Counted from the stretch's first letter, positions 51,163-61,389 are shown. The stretch is DNA of 64,000 bases from Hanamia caeni (GCF_003721595.1 NZ_RJJR01000002.1:124001-188000); one strand, 5' to 3'. The notes: generated by a model not told the origin, from the sequence alone. Made by a program: numbers and translations.

Positions 51163-51504
51163 ATGAACATTCAACTTAAACGAATTTACGAGCCCTATTC
51201 AAAAGAAGATGGATACCGTATATTGGTAGACCGGCTTTGGCCGCGTGGTTTTACCAAAGAAAAAGCCGCATTGGACCTGTGGTTAAAAGAAATTGCCCCA
51301 TCTACGGAATTGAGAAAATGGTTTGGCCACGACCCCGAAAAGTGGAAAGAATTTCAAAAAAAATACCGCATCGAGTTAAAACAAAATAAAGAAGCACTTG
51401 ATAGGTTAATGGATTACATTAAAAAAGGGAAAGTCACTCTTTTGTATGGAGCAAAAGATGAAGAACATAATGAGGCGCAGGTGATAAAAGACTTCATTTC
51501 TTAA
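51163..51504 (+). CDS. DUF488 family protein
   Basis: The 113-residue protein shows the DUF488 pattern: LVDRLWPRGFTKEKAALDLWLKEIAPSTELRKWFGHD (in pieces) and a terminal VTLLYGAKDEEHNEAQVI. The family is widespread and uncharacterised; some members are associated with small acid-stress or DNA-related proteins. The length is normal and the fold is alpha/beta without export signal. The nearest gene is atpA, 142 bp downstream with its own promoter. Confidence 0.88.
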   Translation: MNIQLKRIYEPYSKEDGYRILVDRLWPRGFTKEKAALDLWLKEIAPSTELRKWFGHDPEKWKEFQKKYRIELKQNKEALDRLMDYIKKGKVTLLYGAKDEEHNEAQVIKDFIS

Positions 51505-51594
51505 TAATTATGGTTCCTGATTTTCATTTGATTTTCTTCTTCACAACTGAATGCCAAAATCAGTTATGGGTGCCTAATTTTGCTGTTTTTTACT

Positions 51595-51625
51595 TTTGAA
51601 ATTGAATTTGCTTTGCATACCTTTG
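51595..51625 (+). promoter_or_regulatory. full Bacteroidota-type promoter of atpA
   Basis: TTTG (51595-51598), a 19-bp spacer, and TACCTTTG (51618-51625). This is the complete consensus of the primary sigma factor of Bacteroidota. It ends 21 bp before the atpA ATG. Confidence 0.8.
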
Positions 51626-51646
51626 CAGCCTTAAAAAAATAAATAT

Positions 51647-53224
51647 ATGGTTGACATAAAACCCGATGAAATTTCGGCGATTCTCAAAAGCCAACTAAGC
51701 AACCTGGATGTAGAAGCAAATTTAGAAGAAATAGGCACCGTGTTGCAGGTGGGCGATGGTATTGCCCGTATTTACGGATTGAATAATGTAAGCTCAGGCG
51801 AACTGGTTGAATTTCAAAATGGTGTGAAAGCCATTGCGCTTAACCTTGAAGAAGATAATGTGGGTGTGGTTCTCATGGGGGAAAGTGGAAATATCAAAGA
51901 AGGAGATACTGTGAAACGCACAGGCAGAATCGCTTCCATTAAAGTAGGCGATGGTCTTGCAGGAAGGGTTATTAATACGTTGGGTGAGCCAATTGACGGC
52001 AGAGGCCCAATCACCGGTGAGTTGTTTGAAATGCCACTTGAGCGCAAAGCGCCGGGCGTTATTTTCCGTGAGCCGGTAAAACAACCTCTTCAGACCGGGA
52101 TTAAAGCCATTGATGCAATGATTCCTATAGGTCGCGGCCAACGCGAATTGGTAATCGGCGACCGTCAAACAGGTAAAAGCGCCATTTGCATTGACACCAT
52201 AATTAATCAAAAAGAATTTTTCCAGGCCGGAAAGCCGGTTTATTGTATCTATGTGGCAATTGGCCAAAAAGCCTCAACGATTGCCAACGTGATGAAAGTG
52301 CTGCAGGATAATGGCGCAATGGAATATACTACTATTGTAGCTGCTTCAGCTTCTGAGCCGGCTCCTTTGCAGTTTTACGCTCCATTTGCGGGGGCAGCGA
52401 TTGGGGAATTTTTCAGGGACACCGGCCGCAGCGCGCTAATCATTTTTGATGATTTAAGTAAGCAGGCCGTTGCCTATCGTGAAGTTTCGCTTTTATTGAA
52501 AAGACCTCCGGGACGTGAAGCTTACCCTGGCGATGTGTTTTATCTGCACAGCCGCTTGCTGGAAAGAGCCGCAAAAATTGTGTCCAAAGATGAAATTGCG
52601 CAAAAGATGAATGACCTTCCTGAAAATATCAGGCACCTGGTAAAAGGTGGAGGATCATTGACCGCGTTGCCAATTATTGAAACACAGGCTGGCGACGTTT
52701 CCGCCTATATCCCGACGAATGTAATTTCTATTACCGATGGGCAGATATTCCTTGAGGGCAACCTGTTTAATGCGGGTATTCGCCCTGCGATTAACGTGGG
52801 CATTTCTGTAAGCCGCGTAGGTGGTAACGCCCAGATTAAGTCCATGAAAAAAGTAGCAGGAACTTTAAAGCTTGACCAGGCCCTTTATCGCGAAATGGAA
52901 GCCTTTTCCAAATTTGGAGGCGACCTGGATGCGGCTACCAAATCTGTATTGGACAAGGGAGCCAGAAATGTGGAAATATTAAAACAGCCTCAGTTTACTC
53001 CCTATGCGGTTGAAAAGCAGGTAGCAATTATTTATCTCGGTACAAATGGCTTGATAAGCAACGTAGCTATTTCCAAGGTACAGGATTTTGAAGAACAATT
53101 CCTGCTTGAAATGGAAAATAAATTGCCGGAAGTATTGGCTGAATTTAAAAAAGGAAACCTTCCTGAAGAAGGCGTAAAGAAGATGATAGAATTGGCGAAG
53201 GGTATTTCAAAACAATTTGAATAA
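51647..53224 (+). CDS. atpA: F-type ATP synthase alpha subunit
   Basis: The 525-residue subunit forms part of the F1 ring that makes ATP. The Walker A-like motif is [13 protein letters not shown] near 170, the alpha signature is [21 protein letters not shown] near 290, and the N-terminal barrel starts at about 30 ([14 protein letters not shown]). The sequence is full length. It is unusual in standing alone with its own promoter and terminator, since subunits H, D and G are normally adjacent. The rest of the complex must be encoded elsewhere. Confidence 0.96.
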   Translation: MVDIKPDEISAILKSQLSNLDVEANLEEIGTVLQVGDGIARIYGLNNVSSGELVEFQNGVKAIALNLEEDNVGVVLMGESGNIKEGDTVKRTGRIASIKVGDGLAGRVINTLGEPIDGRGPITGELFEMPLERKAPGVIFREPVKQPLQTGIKAIDAMIPIGRGQRELVIGDRQTGKSAICIDTIINQKEFFQAGKPVYCIYVAIGQKASTIANVMKVLQDNGAMEYTTIVAASASEPAPLQFYAPFAGAAIGEFFRDTGRSALIIFDDLSKQAVAYREVSLLLKRPPGREAYPGDVFYLHSRLLERAAKIVSKDEIAQKMNDLPENIRHLVKGGGSLTALPIIETQAGDVSAYIPTNVISITDGQIFLEGNLFNAGIRPAINVGISVSRVGGNAQIKSMKKVAGTLKLDQALYREMEAFSKFGGDLDAATKSVLDKGARNVEILKQPQFTPYAVEKQVAIIYLGTNGLISNVAISKVQDFEEQFLLEMENKLPEVLAEFKKGNLPEEGVKKMIELAKGISKQFE

Positions 53225-53246
53225 AAGCAAAGCGATTTAATTTTAT

Positions 53247-53276
53247 AAAAAAGGAAGATTTTTTCTTCCTTTTTTT
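53247..53276 (+). terminator. intrinsic terminator of atpA
   Basis: AAGGAAGA and TCTTCCTT form a stem at 53251-53271 around a short T loop, extended by flanking A and T runs, ending in TTTTTTT. It lies 27 bp after the atpA stop. Confidence 0.85.
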
Positions 53277-53320
53277 GTGCTTAAAATTCTGGCCTCGTAC
53301 TAATCAGGTAAAATAAAAAA

Positions 53321-53344
53321 CAGGCTTATTTATTTGTTTACTAT
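53321..53344 (+). repeat. TTTACTGT-type intergenic motif
   Basis: CAGGCTTATTTATTTG followed by TTTACTAT. It ends 5 bp before the convergent 3' end of the DUF3078 gene. The CAGGCTTATTTAT lead-in is shared with the copy at 56066. Confidence 0.5.
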
Positions 53345-53349
53345 AACCT

Positions 53350-54303
53350 TTAAAATCTCACACTTAACCCAGCCGCAATTAACGATTTTAGCTGCAGGCC
53401 CGGAGAATCGTGGTTTGGCCCAAATAATTTGACATCGTCGTCATAAATTAAATCCAGGCCTAAGCTGGCAGTCAGCACTTTTGAGACTTTAGCTGTAAAC
53501 ATATTATTCATCAAAACATCCACATTCTGAGGATTGTGTTCATAATTTGAAAACAAATCAAGTCTTCCCTTGTAGCTGATAGTTTTAGTAATATCTTTTA
53601 AATAATTCACGCTTACAAAAGCGCCGATTTCATTCTTGCTTTTTTCTCCGGGAACCACGCCATACGCGCCCTTCGCAGAAAGGCTGTCGTTTCGTACAAA
53701 AGTCCATCGTGAAGTAAGGGGTGAAACAAAGATAGAAAGGCCGGACACAGGCTTATAATCCAAACCAACGCTTAACAGCAGATAGCCCGGAGCCATAAAA
53801 TCCGATAGCAGCTCTTTTGAACCGTTACTATTGTAGCCATAGCCGCGTGAAAATTGGGAATGAAAATTAAGCAGGGCAGACAAGCTTAATTTTGGAGCAA
53901 TTTCATAGCCCACTTTCGAAAGCAAATCTATCCGGTCATCATTTTTACGGGTGCCAAGGCTGGTGGTATTTACTAATCCATAATTCAGATCCATTGTATT
54001 ATCCCAACTATATCTTTCCTTCTTATAAAAGGCATAAAGGCCGAAATAAGAATTAATTGAAAATGAAAAATCATCACCACCGGCTGCCCAGTTGCTTTGG
54101 CTTCCCTGGGCGAGATTTAGATCGAACTGGCCACCGGTATTCCATGTTTTGCTGCTGTCAATTTTTCCTTTTTTAATTCCTTTTGAAGATTGAGATTGCA
54201 GGTCTTTAATTGATTCATCCTGCGCCTGGCAATCATTGGTATCAGCCATTAATATCAAAATGGATAAAGGCAAAAAGGCCCATCTTATTAATCTTTGTTT
54301 CAT
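53350..54303 (-). CDS. DUF3078 domain protein (exported)
   Basis: The 317-residue protein has a signal peptide (to about residue 27, TNDCQAQ) and a DUF3078 region with outer-membrane-barrel features. These are GGQFDLNLAQGSQSNWAAGGDDFSFS near 55, KKERYSWDNTMDLNYGLVNT near 92, and a terminal SVRF motif ending in Phe. The family is restricted mainly to Bacteroidota and has no assigned function. It lies convergent with atpA, 125 bp apart. Confidence 0.85.
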   Translation of the reverse strand: MKQRLIRWAFLPLSILILMADTNDCQAQDESIKDLQSQSSKGIKKGKIDSSKTWNTGGQFDLNLAQGSQSNWAAGGDDFSFSINSYFGLYAFYKKERYSWDNTMDLNYGLVNTTSLGTRKNDDRIDLLSKVGYEIAPKLSLSALLNFHSQFSRGYGYNSNGSKELLSDFMAPGYLLLSVGLDYKPVSGLSIFVSPLTSRWTFVRNDSLSAKGAYGVVPGEKSKNEIGAFVSVNYLKDITKTISYKGRLDLFSNYEHNPQNVDVLMNNMFTAKVSKVLTASLGLDLIYDDDVKLFGPNHDSPGLQLKSLIAAGLSVRF

Positions 54304-54476
54304 TAGTGGGGATTTACAGATTTTTAAAATTGCGAAAGTAATACGAGAATCGCTATTGTAGTGCTTTATTTTTCCGGCGCATTGAAAAAATAGAATCCTG
54401 AAAATTTTTTAACGGAACAAAACAAATGGTTTATTTTGTGTAACAATTAGAACAACCTTATAAAAACGATTACATC

Positions 54477-54779
54477 ATGGACCAGTTAATTCAAAAACTA
54501 AAAAGCGCTCATGGTCTCTCCGAAGAAGAATCCAGCAAAATATTAAGAACTATTGCCGATTACCTTAAAGAAAAATTTCCTATGGTGGGCGGAGCTATAG
54601 ACAATCTTTTTCAATCCGGGACCACACCTTCGGGAACCGGAACTTCGCCGGAAGATGTACAATCGAACGTTGCTGATCCAATCGATAATAACAATGACCT
54701 GAAAGAAAAAATTTCAGAATTTATACCAGGCGCCAACGAAGAAAACATTGAAGATTTTGCGAAGAAGAATCTTCAATGA
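54477..54779 (+). CDS. small hypothetical protein
   Basis: The 100-residue protein is acidic. A helical N-terminal half (DQLIQKLKSAHGLSEEESSKILRTIADYLKEKF) is followed by a Ser/Gly/Thr-rich linker (QSGTTPSGTGTSPED) and a charged tail (FIPGANEENIEDFAKKN). It has no membrane segment or known motif. Similar short proteins in Bacteroidota contain a DUF2267-like helical region, but this is a guess. It stands alone between divergent and convergent neighbours. Confidence 0.6.
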   Translation: MDQLIQKLKSAHGLSEEESSKILRTIADYLKEKFPMVGGAIDNLFQSGTTPSGTGTSPEDVQSNVADPIDNNNDLKEKISEFIPGANEENIEDFAKKNLQ

Positions 54780-54801
54780 CTTTTTTAACTACCAGGTTGT
54801 G

Positions 54802-55941
54802 TTATTTAAGCACTTCCCTTGCAATTACAATTTTTTGAATCTCACTTGTTCCCTCGCCGATAGTACATAATTTACTATCCCGGTAAAATTTTTCAACCGG
54901 GTAATCTTTTGTGTAACCATATCCCCCAAAGATTTGTACGGCGTCAGTTGCAATTTTTACGGCAATTTCGCTTGCGTAATATTTAGCCATTGCTGCTTCC
55001 TTAGTCACGTTTTGGTGTTTTGCTTTTAGGTCGCAGGCCTGGTCAATTAATAGCTCAGCGGCTTTTATTTCCGTTGCCATATCTGCTAATTTGAAAGAGA
55101 TAGCCTGGAAATCAGATATAGGTTTTCCAAACTGGTGCCTCTCTTTTGAATATTGCAATGATGCCAGATAGGCGCCTTTTGCAATTCCCAAACCCAAAGC
55201 AGCTATTGAAATCCTGCCGCCATCAAGCACTTTCATTGCCTGCTTAAAACCGTCGCCCACGTCGCCCATCCTGGCAGAATCAGGTATGCGGCAATTATCA
55301 AAAATCATTTCCGCGGTTTCACTGGCGCGCATTCCGAGCTTGTTTTCCTTTTTTCCACCTTTGAATCCTTTAGTGCCTCGTTCTACGATAAAAGAGGTAG
55401 AATTATCACGCGTATGAGGCTCTCCCGTTCTGCAAATCACAACTGCCACATCGCCGCTTTTGCCATGTGTTATCCAGTTTTTGGTCCCGTTTATCAACCA
55501 GTCTTCCCCATCTTTTTGGGCAATGCACCGCATATTGCCTGCATCGCTGCCCGTGTTAGGCTCAGTTAAGCCCCAGGCTCCAATGTATTCTGCAGAGCAA
55601 AGTTTTGGCAGATATTTATTTTTTTGTTCTTCATTTCCAAAAGATAATATGTGGCCTGTGCACAGAGAATTGTGCGCAGCATAAGAAAGGCCGATTGAAC
55701 CACAAACTTTCGCAATTTCCTGGATGGCTGCGCTGTATTCAAAATAGCTGAGGCCGCTTCCGCCATACCGCGCAGGGACCAAAATGCCCATGAGGCCGAG
55801 TGTGCCTAATTCCCGTAAAATATAAGCAGGGAATTCCTGCGTTTCATCCCACTCCATTACATGCGGCCTTATATATTGCTCGGCAAATTTTTTTGCGGTT
55901 TCTGCCACCTGCAAAGTCAATTCATTTATTGCAAAATCCAT
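54802..55941 (-). CDS. acyl-CoA dehydrogenase
   Basis: The 379-residue flavoenzyme introduces a double bond into acyl-CoA. Family blocks are GAWGLTEPNTGSDAGNMRC near 120, WLINGTKNWITHG near 145, the FAD-binding RHQFGKPISDFQAI near 265, QIFGGYGYTKDYPVEKFYRD near 330, and CTIGEGTSEIQKIVIAREVL at the end, whose Glu is the expected base. Short-chain or isovaleryl-CoA specificity is likely. I use the ATG at 55941; the earlier TTG at 55968 falls in a TACCTTG-type promoter-like site. Confidence 0.92.
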   Translation of the reverse strand: MDFAINELTLQVAETAKKFAEQYIRPHVMEWDETQEFPAYILRELGTLGLMGILVPARYGGSGLSYFEYSAAIQEIAKVCGSIGLSYAAHNSLCTGHILSFGNEEQKNKYLPKLCSAEYIGAWGLTEPNTGSDAGNMRCIAQKDGEDWLINGTKNWITHGKSGDVAVVICRTGEPHTRDNSTSFIVERGTKGFKGGKKENKLGMRASETAEMIFDNCRIPDSARMGDVGDGFKQAMKVLDGGRISIAALGLGIAKGAYLASLQYSKERHQFGKPISDFQAISFKLADMATEIKAAELLIDQACDLKAKHQNVTKEAAMAKYYASEIAVKIATDAVQIFGGYGYTKDYPVEKFYRDSKLCTIGEGTSEIQKIVIAREVLK

Positions 55942-56065
55942 AGGTAAACCTCTTTTTCTAAGCTGCAAGGTAGAACGAATAAAATAATTCTGGGCGCTGC
56001 GATATTTTTTTCAAATGTGCTTTTTAAAGGCTGCATTAAATATCGTTTAATATAAAAAAGAAAAA

Positions 56066-56090
56066 ACAGGCTTATTTATCGTTTTACTGT
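56066..56090 (+). repeat. TTTACTGT intergenic motif
   Basis: ACAGGCTTATTTATCGT followed by TTTACTGT, 36 bp before the convergent 3' end of the ComEA-like gene. The lead-in matches the copy at 53321. Confidence 0.55.
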
Positions 56091-56126
56091 GGGCGGATAA
56101 ATTATTCTAAAATAACGGTGCTCTGT

Positions 56127-57065
56127 TTATTCGACCGAAAGGTAGGGTGAAGCCCTGGAATAAAATTCATCAGAAACCAGCATTAACTTTTTCAGCTCGA
56201 GTATGTCAGTATAGTTACCGTGCTGCTGACGGTAGGTAATAATTGAGTTTGCGATTGAATAATTGATATAGGGATGAGCTTTCATTTGGTCAAGCGTGGC
56301 AGAATTAATATTAATCTTTTTTATTGCTTTACTGTTCAGGACAAGGTAAGGCTTGATTTTCTGAAACGTAGAATCAGGAAGGTTATAAGTTTCACTTATT
56401 TGATCAATTGCATAAAAACCACCGAGTTTTTCCCTAAACCCTACAATTCTTTTTGAAAGCTTGCTGCCAATTCCGGGCAGGGCAATAAAAGCTGTAGTAT
56501 CGGCAATGTTAATATCTACCGGCAAAATGGAATTTTTTTTCGGATAGGTTGGTGACTGAGCAGGCTTGTCTTGCAGGCTTGGATAATCTTTTTTTATCGC
56601 CGCAATAGATATATAAGGCATTAATTCCTGCGCATCTTTTTCGCTCATCCCGTATATCTTTTGAAGGTCGGCAGGTTTATAAAATCTGCCGCCTTTTGCC
56701 AAGTACTTTTGAATTGTTTGCGCGGTTTTCTTTTTAATGCCCAGCCTTAACCAGTCATTTTCAGAAGCAGTATTTGGGTCAAAATAAAAGCGCTCTTTGG
56801 CTACAGCCGTTTCACTTGCATAAAGCCGCCTGAAGGTATTTTGATTATCGTAGCTTTTCCCTGGATAATTTTTTCTCTGAGATACTTTTGCTTCCAAAGC
56901 AGCAATTTCCATTGAAAACTGGTTTGCATTTACGGCTTCATCCTTCACAAAAAGATAAAAGAACTGTGGCGCAAGAGCAACCAATATTACAGCAATGGTA
57001 ACGAAGATGATTCCCCTGCGTTCTTTTTTGGTAAAGCTAAAGTAGGTTGTAAGTAGCTTCCACAT
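56127..57065 (-). CDS. helix-hairpin-helix (ComEA-like) protein
   Basis: The 312-residue protein has one N-terminal membrane helix (GIIFVTIAVILVALAPQFFYLF) and then several helix-hairpin-helix units. Visible copies are TASENDWLRLGIKKKTAQTIQKY near 103, DINIADTTAFIALPGIGSKLSKRIVGFREKLGGF near 200, and NINSATLDQMKAHPYINYSIANSIITYRQQHG near 258. Such proteins bind DNA in competence or act in repair; the anchored layout favours a ComEA-like DNA receptor. The count of HhH motifs is higher than in classical ComEA. Confidence 0.85.
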   Translation of the reverse strand: MWKLLTTYFSFTKKERRGIIFVTIAVILVALAPQFFYLFVKDEAVNANQFSMEIAALEAKVSQRKNYPGKSYDNQNTFRRLYASETAVAKERFYFDPNTASENDWLRLGIKKKTAQTIQKYLAKGGRFYKPADLQKIYGMSEKDAQELMPYISIAAIKKDYPSLQDKPAQSPTYPKKNSILPVDINIADTTAFIALPGIGSKLSKRIVGFREKLGGFYAIDQISETYNLPDSTFQKIKPYLVLNSKAIKKININSATLDQMKAHPYINYSIANSIITYRQQHGNYTDILELKKLMLVSDEFYSRASPYLSVE

Positions 57066-57124
57066 ACAGTTAGTTTTTTGTAAATTAATAAAAAAACCAA
57101 TGCCGGGAAATACTTTTGAAATAC

Positions 57125-58687
57125 TTATTTGGAATTTTCCTTTGGCTCGTGCATAATTTCTTCTGCAAATATCTTTTCCGGACGCATTTGCGGAAATAAT
57201 AATACATCCTGTATAGAGGGCTGATTAGTAAGCAACATTACAAGCCGGTCAATGCCGAAACCGATACCACTTGTAGGGGGCATCCCATATTCAAGCGCTC
57301 TTAAAAAGTCCTGGTCAATATACATCGCTTCATCATCTCCGCGTTCCATTAGTCGCGCCTGCTCTTCAAAACGGTCTTTTTGTTCCAGGGGATCATTAAG
57401 CTCGCTATAAGCGTTTGCAATTTCTTTTCCATTGATAATTAGCTCAAAACGCTCTACAAGCCCGGCCTTGCTTCGGTGTTTTTTAGTAAGCGGGCTCATT
57501 TCTACGGGATAATCAATGATAAAAGTGGGCTGCACAAAATGGGCCTCACATTTTTCAGAAAAAATTTCATCAATCAGTTTTCCCTTACCCATGGTTGTAT
57601 CTGCATGTATGCCCAACTGCCGGCAAACCTGCCTGATTTCATCCTCATCTTTATTGCTGATATCAACGCCAGTGTATTCTTTTATGGCATCGTACATGGT
57701 AATCCTTTTGAAGGGCGCTTTCAAATCGATTTCAATATTGCCACTCATTACTTTAGTGGAGCCGTTTACGGTCAAAGCAGCATTTTCCAATAGTTGTTCA
57801 GTCGTTTCCATCATCCACAGATAATCTTTGTAGGCCACATAAAATTCTAGTATGGTAAATTCAGGATTATGGGTTCTGTCCATTCCTTCATTTCTGAAAT
57901 TACGGCTAAACTCGTATACCCATTCAAAACCACCAACAATCAATCTTTTCAGGTACAATTCGTTCGCAATCCTCAAATAAAACGGGATATCCAGGGCGTT
58001 GTGATGTGTTTTAAAAGGCCTGGCAGCAGCGCCGCCGGGGATACTCTGCAAAACCGGGGTATCCACTTCAAGAGCGCCCTTTTCATTTAAAAAGGCACGC
58101 ATCGCATTCACCATTTTTGTTCGCTTAATAAAAATTTCTTTTACATGGGGATTCACTATCAGGTCGGCATACCGCTGGCGATACCGGAATTCCGGGTCGG
58201 TGACTTCATCAAAAGTTTCACCGTCCTTTTCTTTTACAACTGGCAGCGGCCTCAGGGATTTAGATAAAATAGTAAATTCATTAACGTGAATAGAAATTTC
58301 GCCGGTTTTGGTAATGAAAACGTATCCTTTTACGCCGATGATGTCGCCAATATCCAGCAGTTTTTTCCAAACAACATTGTACAAAGTTTTGTCATCTCCT
58401 TTTGCAACATCATCTCTGCGAACATACAATTGAATTTTGCCGGATCCATCCTGAAGCACGGCAAAGGAAGCTTTTCCCATATCGCGGATACCGAGTATGC
58501 GGCCAGCTACACAAACGTCAGCAAACTCCTGTTGATTTTCTTCGCCTTTAAAATTGTTCTTTATATACGCGGCTGTGGTGTTTACGGGGTATAATTCAGC
58601 CGGAAATGGATTGATTCCCAGTTTTGTAAGTTCTTTTAATTTTTCTCTCCGTATAATTTGTTGTTCAGAAAGATTTTCTGTATTCAT
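57125..58687 (-). CDS. lysS: lysyl-tRNA synthetase, class II
   Basis: The 520-residue enzyme charges tRNA-Lys. The N-terminal OB-fold (about 55-165) contains [26 protein letters not shown]. Motif 2 lies in [25 protein letters not shown] near 265, and motif 3 is [15 protein letters not shown] near 480. The sequence is complete and continuous. A TACCTTTG element lies 50 bp upstream of the ATG, with a short inverted repeat in the leader. It is followed by the ComEA-like gene 59 bp downstream. Confidence 0.96.
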   Translation of the reverse strand: MNTENLSEQQIIRREKLKELTKLGINPFPAELYPVNTTAAYIKNNFKGEENQQEFADVCVAGRILGIRDMGKASFAVLQDGSGKIQLYVRRDDVAKGDDKTLYNVVWKKLLDIGDIIGVKGYVFITKTGEISIHVNEFTILSKSLRPLPVVKEKDGETFDEVTDPEFRYRQRYADLIVNPHVKEIFIKRTKMVNAMRAFLNEKGALEVDTPVLQSIPGGAAARPFKTHHNALDIPFYLRIANELYLKRLIVGGFEWVYEFSRNFRNEGMDRTHNPEFTILEFYVAYKDYLWMMETTEQLLENAALTVNGSTKVMSGNIEIDLKAPFKRITMYDAIKEYTGVDISNKDEDEIRQVCRQLGIHADTTMGKGKLIDEIFSEKCEAHFVQPTFIIDYPVEMSPLTKKHRSKAGLVERFELIINGKEIANAYSELNDPLEQKDRFEEQARLMERGDDEAMYIDQDFLRALEYGMPPTSGIGFGIDRLVMLLTNQPSIQDVLLFPQMRPEKIFAEEIMHEPKENSK

Positions 58688-58737
58688 ATTTCACTGATAA
58701 AAGCTGCCTATTATAAAAGGCAATTATTAATTTTTTG

Positions 58738-58745
58738 CAAAGGTA
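58738..58745 (-). promoter_or_regulatory. TAnnTTTG promoter element of lysS
   Basis: TACCTTTG on the minus strand, 50 bp upstream of the lysS ATG at 58687. No TTTG at 19 bp was found. Confidence 0.55.
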
Positions 58746-58826
58746 AACTAATTGAAAGGTCTGAGATAGACAATAGATGATTTGGGCAATTGAAAAACAG
58801 AAATTGATTTACAACACAGCAAAATA

Positions 58827-58862
58827 AAAATGCACCTCTCGCGCCGGAGAAATGCATTTTAA
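58827..58862 (-). terminator. hairpin terminator of the small coiled-coil gene
   Basis: AAAATGCA and TGCATTTT enclose an inner TCTC/GAGA pair around a GC-rich loop. On the minus strand TTTTATTTTG follows. The hairpin begins 34 bp after the gene end at 58897. Confidence 0.7.
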
Positions 58863-58896
58863 AAAATTACTGGCTCTGTTAGACAGAATTATTGTC

Positions 58897-59103
58897 CTAA
58901 AGCGTGTCTTTCCGCTTTTTAAGCGTGTCTATTTCTTTTTCTAATTTTGCAATGGTGGCTTCAATATTAGTTAAGCGCTTCCCATTTTTAGATATTTTAA
59001 AAGTAGGATGAACTGTTTTTAACTCCTCCTTGTACTCAACTAACTGTTCTTTGAGGGTTTTAAGCTTTCCAGCAATTTCATTGTTGCGGACGGGTCTTGC
59101 CAT
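58897..59103 (-). CDS. small coiled-coil protein
   Basis: The 68-residue protein is strongly charged and helical, with heptad-like spacing throughout (GKLKTLKEQLVEYKEELKTV, then IEATIAKLEKEIDTLKKRK). It has no membrane segment and no named family that I recognise. It forms its own transcription unit with a terminator, so it is likely a real gene; a structural or partner-binding role is possible. Confidence 0.6.
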   Translation of the reverse strand: MARPVRNNEIAGKLKTLKEQLVEYKEELKTVHPTFKISKNGKRLTNIEATIAKLEKEIDTLKKRKDTL

Positions 59104-59319
59104 GATTAGATTTTTGGTACAAAATATAAAATTAAATTAAAAAAACTTATTGTAACAGAAAAATAATTTTAAGTTGGTTCCCTTTTACTTTGTTTTTCAT
59201 CTGGTTATAAATGCATTGGTATTTTAAATCCGTTTTTTCTTTCATATCAATTTTTCACAAGGAATAAACTATAACAGAATAATATAATTATTTAGTAAGC
59301 TCAGCAAGTAGATAAGTCT

Positions 59320-59327
59320 TAATTTTG
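59320..59327 (+). promoter_or_regulatory. TAnnTTTG promoter element of the PurF-like gene
   Basis: TAATTTTG ends 12 bp before the ATG at 59340. It overlaps an upstream in-frame TTG (59325), which argues against that codon as a start. Confidence 0.55.
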
Positions 59328-59339
59328 CGTTTTTCCAAT

Positions 59340-61187
59340 ATGAGCGACGAAATACAACACGAATGCGGCCTTGCTTTTATACGGCTGCGAAAGCCTTTTT
59401 CCTATTTCCGGCAAAATTATGGAACGGTCCTTTACGGCCTCAACAAGCTCTACCTGTTAATGGAAAAACAGCACAATCGCGGCCAGGATGGCGCCGGAAT
59501 TGCTTCTGTGAAATTGAATACTGAACCAGGTTATCCCTTTTTGAACCGCATACGAACAAATGAAAACCAGGCGATTGCCCATCTCTTTTCACAGATTGGC
59601 AACCAGGTGAATGAAATTAAAAAATACCATCCGGATATTGAGCAGCACCCGGGGCTTATGAAGGGCCATATTGACTTTTTAGGTGAATTATTATTGGGTC
59701 ATCTACGCTATGGTACCCAGGGAAAAAATGGCGTAGAATATTGCCATCCTTATATTAAAAGAGATACCATTCCGGCGCGCAACATTGCGATGGCAGGAAA
59801 TTTTAACCTGATAAATAAACAGGAACTTTTTTCACTCATAAATAGCCCCAGGGCAGAGGAAGACAAGGGTAGCGACCTGGCTGCTATGATTGACCTGGTG
59901 CAGCATTTTTTAATAAAAGCTGACGAGGCCTCTCCTGAACATGTGGACATAGCTTCGGTGTTGAAAAAATCAGTTCCGTATTTTGACGGCGGCTTCACTT
60001 TCGGCGGACTCACCGGCGAAGGGATTGGGTTTGTTGTAAGGGATGCACATGGCATTCGTCCGTGTTATTACTATGTAGATGATGAAGTAATAGTAGCTGC
60101 AAGCGAAAGAGCCGCCATCCGCACAGCCTTTAACGTTGGTGAAAATGAAGTAAAAGAATTAATGCCTGGAAATGCACTCATCAGCCAGCCTAATGGTGAA
60201 TATTCAATTGAGCAAATTCTTGAGCCGAAAGAAAGGAAGGCTTGCAGTTTTGAACGAATTTATTTCTCAAGGGGAAGCGATGAAAAAATTTATCGGGAAA
60301 GAATTGCATTGGGGCATCATCTGAGTGAAAGGGTGTTGAAAGCTGTGGATTATGATTTGAAGAATACTATCTTTTCCTTTATTCCCAATACGGCTGAAAT
60401 CGCCTTTTATGGAATGATAAAAGGCGCGCAGGATTATCTGAATAAAATTAAAATAGAAAGAATTTTAAGCTGGGGTAAAGATTATGATGCAGAGAAGCTA
60501 ACGGAGATGGTTAACCGGAAAGTGAGGATGGAAAAAATTGCTATCAAAGATGTAAAGCTCCGGACTTTTATTACAGAAGATAACAGCCGCAACGAGATGG
60601 TGCAGCATGTGTACGACATCACTTATGGCACTGTCAGGAAAGGCATTGATACTTTAGTGGTAATTGATGACTCTATTGTAAGAGGCACAACACTTCGCGA
60701 AAGTATTATAAGGATGCTTGCCCGCCTTCACCCTAAAAAGATAATTGTAGTTTCTTCAGCGCCTCAAATAAGATATCCTGATTGCTATGGAATTGACATG
60801 AGCAAGTTGGGCGAATTTGTTGCTTTCAAAGCGGCTATAGCTCTCATTAAAGAGAGAAATATGGAGCCAATGCTGCAATGTGTTTTTGAAAAATGTAAAG
60901 AATTAAAACGAACCAATCAACTAAATAGTCAAAACATTGTTCGCGAAGTTTATAAGCCATTCACCTTAAGCGAACTTGATAACAAAATTGCTGAGCTAAT
61001 CACACCGCCTGAAATAGATATTCCTGTAGAAGTGATTTACCAGACGATAGAAGATTTACATGAATGTTGCCCAACCAACACCGGCGATTGGTATTTTACG
61101 GGCAATTACCCTACGCCCGGCGGAAACCGCGTGGTAAATACAGCTTTTCTTAATTATATGGAAGGCAAAAACGAACGGGGATATTAA
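59340..61187 (+). CDS. amidophosphoribosyltransferase-like protein (long PurF variant)
   Basis: The 615-residue protein unites an N-terminal class II glutaminase domain and a C-terminal phosphoribosyltransferase domain. The nucleophile is Cys9 (QHECGLAF), implying removal of an eight-residue propeptide. The glutaminase blocks are KQHNRGQDGAGIAS near 48 and LLGHLRYGTQGKNG near 120, and the PRPP motif is VVIDDSIVRGTTLRESI near 440. PurF makes phosphoribosylamine in purine synthesis, but this form is over 100 residues longer than classical PurF (about 470-500), with extra insertions. A second, standard purF may exist elsewhere. It is preceded by its own promoter. Confidence 0.85.
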   Translation: MSDEIQHECGLAFIRLRKPFSYFRQNYGTVLYGLNKLYLLMEKQHNRGQDGAGIASVKLNTEPGYPFLNRIRTNENQAIAHLFSQIGNQVNEIKKYHPDIEQHPGLMKGHIDFLGELLLGHLRYGTQGKNGVEYCHPYIKRDTIPARNIAMAGNFNLINKQELFSLINSPRAEEDKGSDLAAMIDLVQHFLIKADEASPEHVDIASVLKKSVPYFDGGFTFGGLTGEGIGFVVRDAHGIRPCYYYVDDEVIVAASERAAIRTAFNVGENEVKELMPGNALISQPNGEYSIEQILEPKERKACSFERIYFSRGSDEKIYRERIALGHHLSERVLKAVDYDLKNTIFSFIPNTAEIAFYGMIKGAQDYLNKIKIERILSWGKDYDAEKLTEMVNRKVRMEKIAIKDVKLRTFITEDNSRNEMVQHVYDITYGTVRKGIDTLVVIDDSIVRGTTLRESIIRMLARLHPKKIIVVSSAPQIRYPDCYGIDMSKLGEFVAFKAAIALIKERNMEPMLQCVFEKCKELKRTNQLNSQNIVREVYKPFTLSELDNKIAELITPPEIDIPVEVIYQTIEDLHECCPTNTGDWYFTGNYPTPGGNRVVNTAFLNYMEGKNERGY

Positions 61188-61389
61188 TTAGTATTATTGA
61201 ATTATTGTATTATTTTTTTAAAACACATACACGTTCTATTTTACCTTCATTCCAAAGGTTTTCATGAAATGGAAGATTTTATGTAGCAATTTGCAAATGA
61301 GATAAGCATCCTTTTGAAAACTTTCACAATCGATTTTTCTACATTTGGCTATTCCCCAATATTAAGCCCTTTCTTTATTCATAATGGAA

